From HyVt-560 sp964577195 (GTDB taxonomy: Bacteria; Pseudomonadota; Gammaproteobacteria; UWMA-0217), in the NCBI GenBank assembly GCA_964577195.1, contig CAZNYF010000055.1:1-16577 (forward strand): 16,577 nt of DNA. Direction: 5' to 3'. Of the stretch, positions 14,019 to 16,577 are shown one piece after another (within the stretch, counting starts at the first letter, position 1; the number at the start of each line of letters is the position of its first letter). Under the pieces are notes generated by a model. That model saw nothing but the letters and a program-made list of their open reading frames with translations, was not told the DNA's origin and did not search any database. The position numbers were made by a program, and so were the translations under genes.

Positions 14019-15542
14019 TTATTCAAATACATAGAGTGATAAATTTCTTCCAAATTTTGTTCTGCTCCAGTCACGCTTTGACTTGAAAGCGTTCATAATA
14101 ATCGCATTGGAGTCTTTTAAATGTCGTTTGGTCGTGTCATCAATTAAAAATATTTTATTACCCGTTGACGAGTTTAGTATTTCTTCACTGAGGCGAGTGA
14201 AGCCATTATCGTCGGTTGCTTTGTCATACACGATGATGGAAAGGCTGTGTGTGTCAGCAACGGTGTAGTAATGCGGCTCTTGGTAGAGTGAGGTGTAGGA
14301 TACCAGTACATCATTTTCACCTATGTCTGTTAAAACTTTACTATTGAGTTCAGGGATCATCATTCTGCGGCTATGGGTGTCAGCATGGAAATAGAAGTTG
14401 TAGAAACCTAATCCGATTACAAATACGTACGCAGCAGCAGTTATGTAACCTGGTTTGAAACGTAAAATCTCTCTAAACATAGCTGCGATCAATATTAAAT
14501 AAGCACCTAATGCTGCGATAAGAAATTTCTCACGAATGACGGTGTATCCGGTCTGTGCCATTAGAAAGGTAAATGCAGATGGAACTAAAATATAGGTTAA
14601 AAGCAGTGCAGTATTTTTTGGTTGCTTTTTAAGCAGTATGAAAAACCCAATGAGAAAGCCTAGCGCAATAAGCGCAATAGAAGAAAAAATTAAAAGGTTG
14701 TCCCTAACAAGTTGCTGAATTGGAATATTCCGTGACATTGTTAAGTCAGGGATTTGAAAGGTGTTATAGCCAAATGTAAAAGAGAATAGGGTGCGTATCG
14801 TAAAATTGAGTACTTCGACGGGCTGTCCGGCATCCGTTAGTTTGGTAGAGATAGTGTCGTATGCAAATATCTCCATTAATGATCGAATGACAAAAGGAGT
14901 AACAAGAATAATGATTGCAAGTGAGTACTTGGTGAGTTTTCTTTTCTTTAGCAGATAAAAAACCGCTCCAATAGCCAGTTGTCCAAGAAACGTGAGGCGA
15001 GTTAACAGGCCAAAAACTGAAATAACAACCAGAGAGGCAGAGGTGCTGACGGTTTCCTTCATCAGTTGGCGATTGAGCATGTATAAAAATGCAATTCCCC
15101 AAAAAGACAGCGCCGTGTATGGGCGTCCTTCACCACTAAACTCTATGAGAATTGGAGAAAATGTTGCAATGATCATTGCAAGATATTTTACTTCTTTGCC
15201 AAATAGATCATTCGCTAGTAAACCAATGAAAAAAATGGTGCCTAATCCAAATAGAATGCTTGGCAAACGGATACCCCAGGCTTCTCCTACAACCAGATGA
15301 CCTAACCGAGCTAGCATCGGTTGGACATCAAGAATGGTCGCCGGCTTTCCTGTCAGTGCCACGGGATCACCAAGCACTGCTTCTTTGTAGGTTATGAATT
15401 CGTCTTCCCAAATACCGCCACTGATATTAGGCACGATCATTAACAAGGCGACGAGTAGTATCAGCGCTGTTAAAATCCAGCTATTCTTTGATAGAAAAGA
15501 GATGATTCCGGGTTTAGTTTTTGTGCTATCTAAAAAGGCCAT
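14019..15542 (-). CDS. GT-C fold membrane glycosyltransferase (GT39/ArnT-like)
   Basis: A 507-residue protein with about ten hydrophobic spans and a soluble C-terminal domain from roughly residue 390. After the first span comes an acidic motif in the first extracytoplasmic loop, WEDEF (45-49), the position of the catalytic Asp/Glu in GT-C enzymes that take sugar from polyprenyl-phosphate donors. SGEGRPYTALSFW (136-148) is a second conserved-looking segment. These enzymes act at the periplasmic face of the inner membrane. With a complete DPA pathway encoded 5 kb away, an arabinofuranosyl donor is a reasonable but unproven guess; mannose or aminoarabinose donors are alternatives. The ATG (15540-15542) has no clear ribosome binding site. 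The gene starts 20 bp after the GH20-like gene, so the two are probably cotranscribed. Confidence 0.8.
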   Translation of the reverse strand: MAFLDSTKTKPGIISFLSKNSWILTALILLVALLMIVPNISGGIWEDEFITYKEAVLGDPVALTGKPATILDVQPMLARLGHLVVGEAWGIRLPSILFGLGTIFFIGLLANDLFGKEVKYLAMIIATFSPILIEFSGEGRPYTALSFWGIAFLYMLNRQLMKETVSTSASLVVISVFGLLTRLTFLGQLAIGAVFYLLKKRKLTKYSLAIIILVTPFVIRSLMEIFAYDTISTKLTDAGQPVEVLNFTIRTLFSFTFGYNTFQIPDLTMSRNIPIQQLVRDNLLIFSSIALIALGFLIGFFILLKKQPKNTALLLTYILVPSAFTFLMAQTGYTVIREKFLIAALGAYLILIAAMFREILRFKPGYITAAAYVFVIGLGFYNFYFHADTHSRRMMIPELNSKVLTDIGENDVLVSYTSLYQEPHYYTVADTHSLSIIVYDKATDDNGFTRLSEEILNSSTGNKIFLIDDTTKRHLKDSNAIIMNAFKSKRDWSRTKFGRNLSLYVFE

Positions 15543-15562
15543 GTTGAGTACGGTTTTAGTTT

Positions 15563-16577
15563 TTATTTGAACAGGTGTATTGTGGCTGCCAAGGTTCTAG
15601 CAACTTCTACCATTTCAGGATCGAGCCTGGCTTTACTGACTTTTCCAATTAAAGCATCAGAGAGGTCTGTAACCACACGAGGCGTCCAGGTTGTATATAA
15701 CACCCCTAAAAGGTTTTCTCCGCTATCTCGTTTAGCTTGCTTGAGAAATAGCTCCGCTGCGAGCAAATCTTTGAATGGCGAGACGATGACTCTAAAGCCT
15801 TTATCTTTAAATCTTTTGGGCCAGGGGTAGGAAGAATTTCGGGTATAGTTCCAACTTACCATGATGATATCTTTAGGTATCAAATCGATTGCTTGCTCTA
15901 CGTCAATGTCTTCGTGGCGACCCTCCAGCATGTCTGACCACATCATCATTTCAATGCCTCTTTTCTTGACAATATGATCGTGATATTCGTTGATCGATCT
16001 TGCAAGAAGTTGGCTGCTGGTTAATTTTAGATTGCTGTTGGATGGGAGCTTCTCAGCATCAAACCCCCAGCCTTCATCCATACCAATGTGGAAAGCGATA
16101 GGAGAAAAGGCATCGATCAGCTCATCCACCATTTTGAATACGACCTTGTTAACGTCAGGATTGAGAGGATCCCATAAGTTATCGGTACCTGGCCACGTGT
16201 ATTGCGGAAAAGCTTTGAGTAACTGTCCATAATTTTGATGGGTGAGAAAGTTCATTCCTACCATCACATTAATATTGTAGGTTTTGCATATCTCAGCCAT
16301 TTTTTTCGCATCTGATTTTTTGAAATCACTGCGAGACATTCTTTTTAATTGATTGAGTTCTGGAACACTGGTGAATTGATAGTTGTTCCAATGCATGTCA
16401 AATATGATGGTATTGATTCCTTTAGGAACAAGACCCTTGCGAACAAATTTCTCGAAATTTTCCAGGAAATCATCTGTGCTTTTAACGCCTTCTGGCCAAA
16501 AAACGATTGCCCGATACGGCGCGGTGTTTTTATCCGTTTGAGTAGCGGCTTTGGAAGGTGATGAGAGTGTGATACTT
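15563..16577 (-). CDS. GH20-like glycoside hydrolase (beta-N-acetylhexosaminidase family), 5' end outside window
   Basis: The frame stays open to the last base of the window, so the ATG at 16396 is internal and at least 60 more residues precede it. About 337 residues are visible. The family signature is FHIGMDEGW (codons around 16052-16092), with the paired Asp-Glu that in GH20 position the 2-acetamido group and act as acid/base. Trp-containing strands MMWSDML, VSWNY and YTTWTP fit the later strands of a TIM barrel. RAIVFWPEGV and INTIIFDMHWNN fit the first strands. Expected activity is removal of a terminal GlcNAc or GalNAc-type sugar. The visible sequence before RAIVF is low-complexity (Ser/Thr/Ala/Lys), as in a linker after a signal peptide, but the signal itself is out of view. 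Confidence 0.75.
   Translation of the reverse strand, partial: SITLSSPSKAATQTDKNTAPYRAIVFWPEGVKSTDDFLENFEKFVRKGLVPKGINTIIFDMHWNNYQFTSVPELNQLKRMSRSDFKKSDAKKMAEICKTYNINVMVGMNFLTHQNYGQLLKAFPQYTWPGTDNLWDPLNPDVNKVVFKMVDELIDAFSPIAFHIGMDEGWGFDAEKLPSNSNLKLTSSQLLARSINEYHDHIVKKRGIEMMMWSDMLEGRHEDIDVEQAIDLIPKDIIMVSWNYTRNSSYPWPKRFKDKGFRVIVSPFKDLLAAELFLKQAKRDSGENLLGVLYTTWTPRVVTDLSDALIGKVSKARLDPEMVEVARTLAATIHLFK

Noticed and set aside
14764..15102. 112-codon - strand frame inside the GT-C gene
   Set aside because: Out-of-frame shadow of the GT-C coding sequence; Cys/His/Trp-rich composition without any domain.

Overview
The window looks like a chromosomal piece of a gammaproteobacterium. The grounds are a proteobacterial-type hemL, Gram-negative surface-glycan genes, a lipoprotein with a lipobox, and moderate base composition; no 16S or other marker allows a finer call. 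Two runs of exactly 100 N (1453-1552 and 10294-10393) are scaffold-gap placeholders, so this is a draft or metagenome assembly and the true distances there are unknown.

Region 1 (1-1620, + strand): the 3' end of a cholesterol-oxidase-type GMC oxidoreductase, a small lipoprotein with a good predicted promoter, a gap, and the last codons of a gene hidden by the gap. Region 2 (1631-3425, mostly - strand): a class II Fic protein AMP-transferase preceded by four copies of a 10-bp motif, then a small DUF559 endonuclease-like protein, then a palindromic repeat element with inverted-repeat ends. Region 3 (3423-6011, - strand): hemL followed closely by a D-ribulokinase-like FGGY sugar kinase, probably one operon.

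Region 4 (6012-9984, + strand): a 321-bp divergent intergenic region with several perfect palindromes leads into a four-gene operon. It encodes a UbiA-type decaprenyl-phosphate phosphoribosyltransferase, DprE1, DprE2 and a HAD-IB phosphatase. Together these would convert phosphoribosyl pyrophosphate plus a polyprenyl phosphate into polyprenylphosphoryl-D-arabinofuranose (DPA), with the HAD enzyme plausibly removing the 5-phosphate. This is the pathway best known from mycobacterial cell-wall arabinan synthesis and less commonly found in Gram-negative bacteria.

Region 5 (10032-16577): a long stem-loop, a GT4-like glycosyltransferase interrupted by a gap, then a - strand block. In transcription order the block is a GH20-like hydrolase (5' end outside the window), a multi-membrane-span GT-C glycosyltransferase, about 800 bp with no convincing gene, a NodB-type polysaccharide deacetylase, and a FemAB/CelD-like acyltransferase. 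GT-C enzymes use lipid-phosphate sugars, so the GT-C protein here is a candidate user of the DPA made by region 4. The overall picture is a surface-glycan locus that includes D-arabinofuranose supply.
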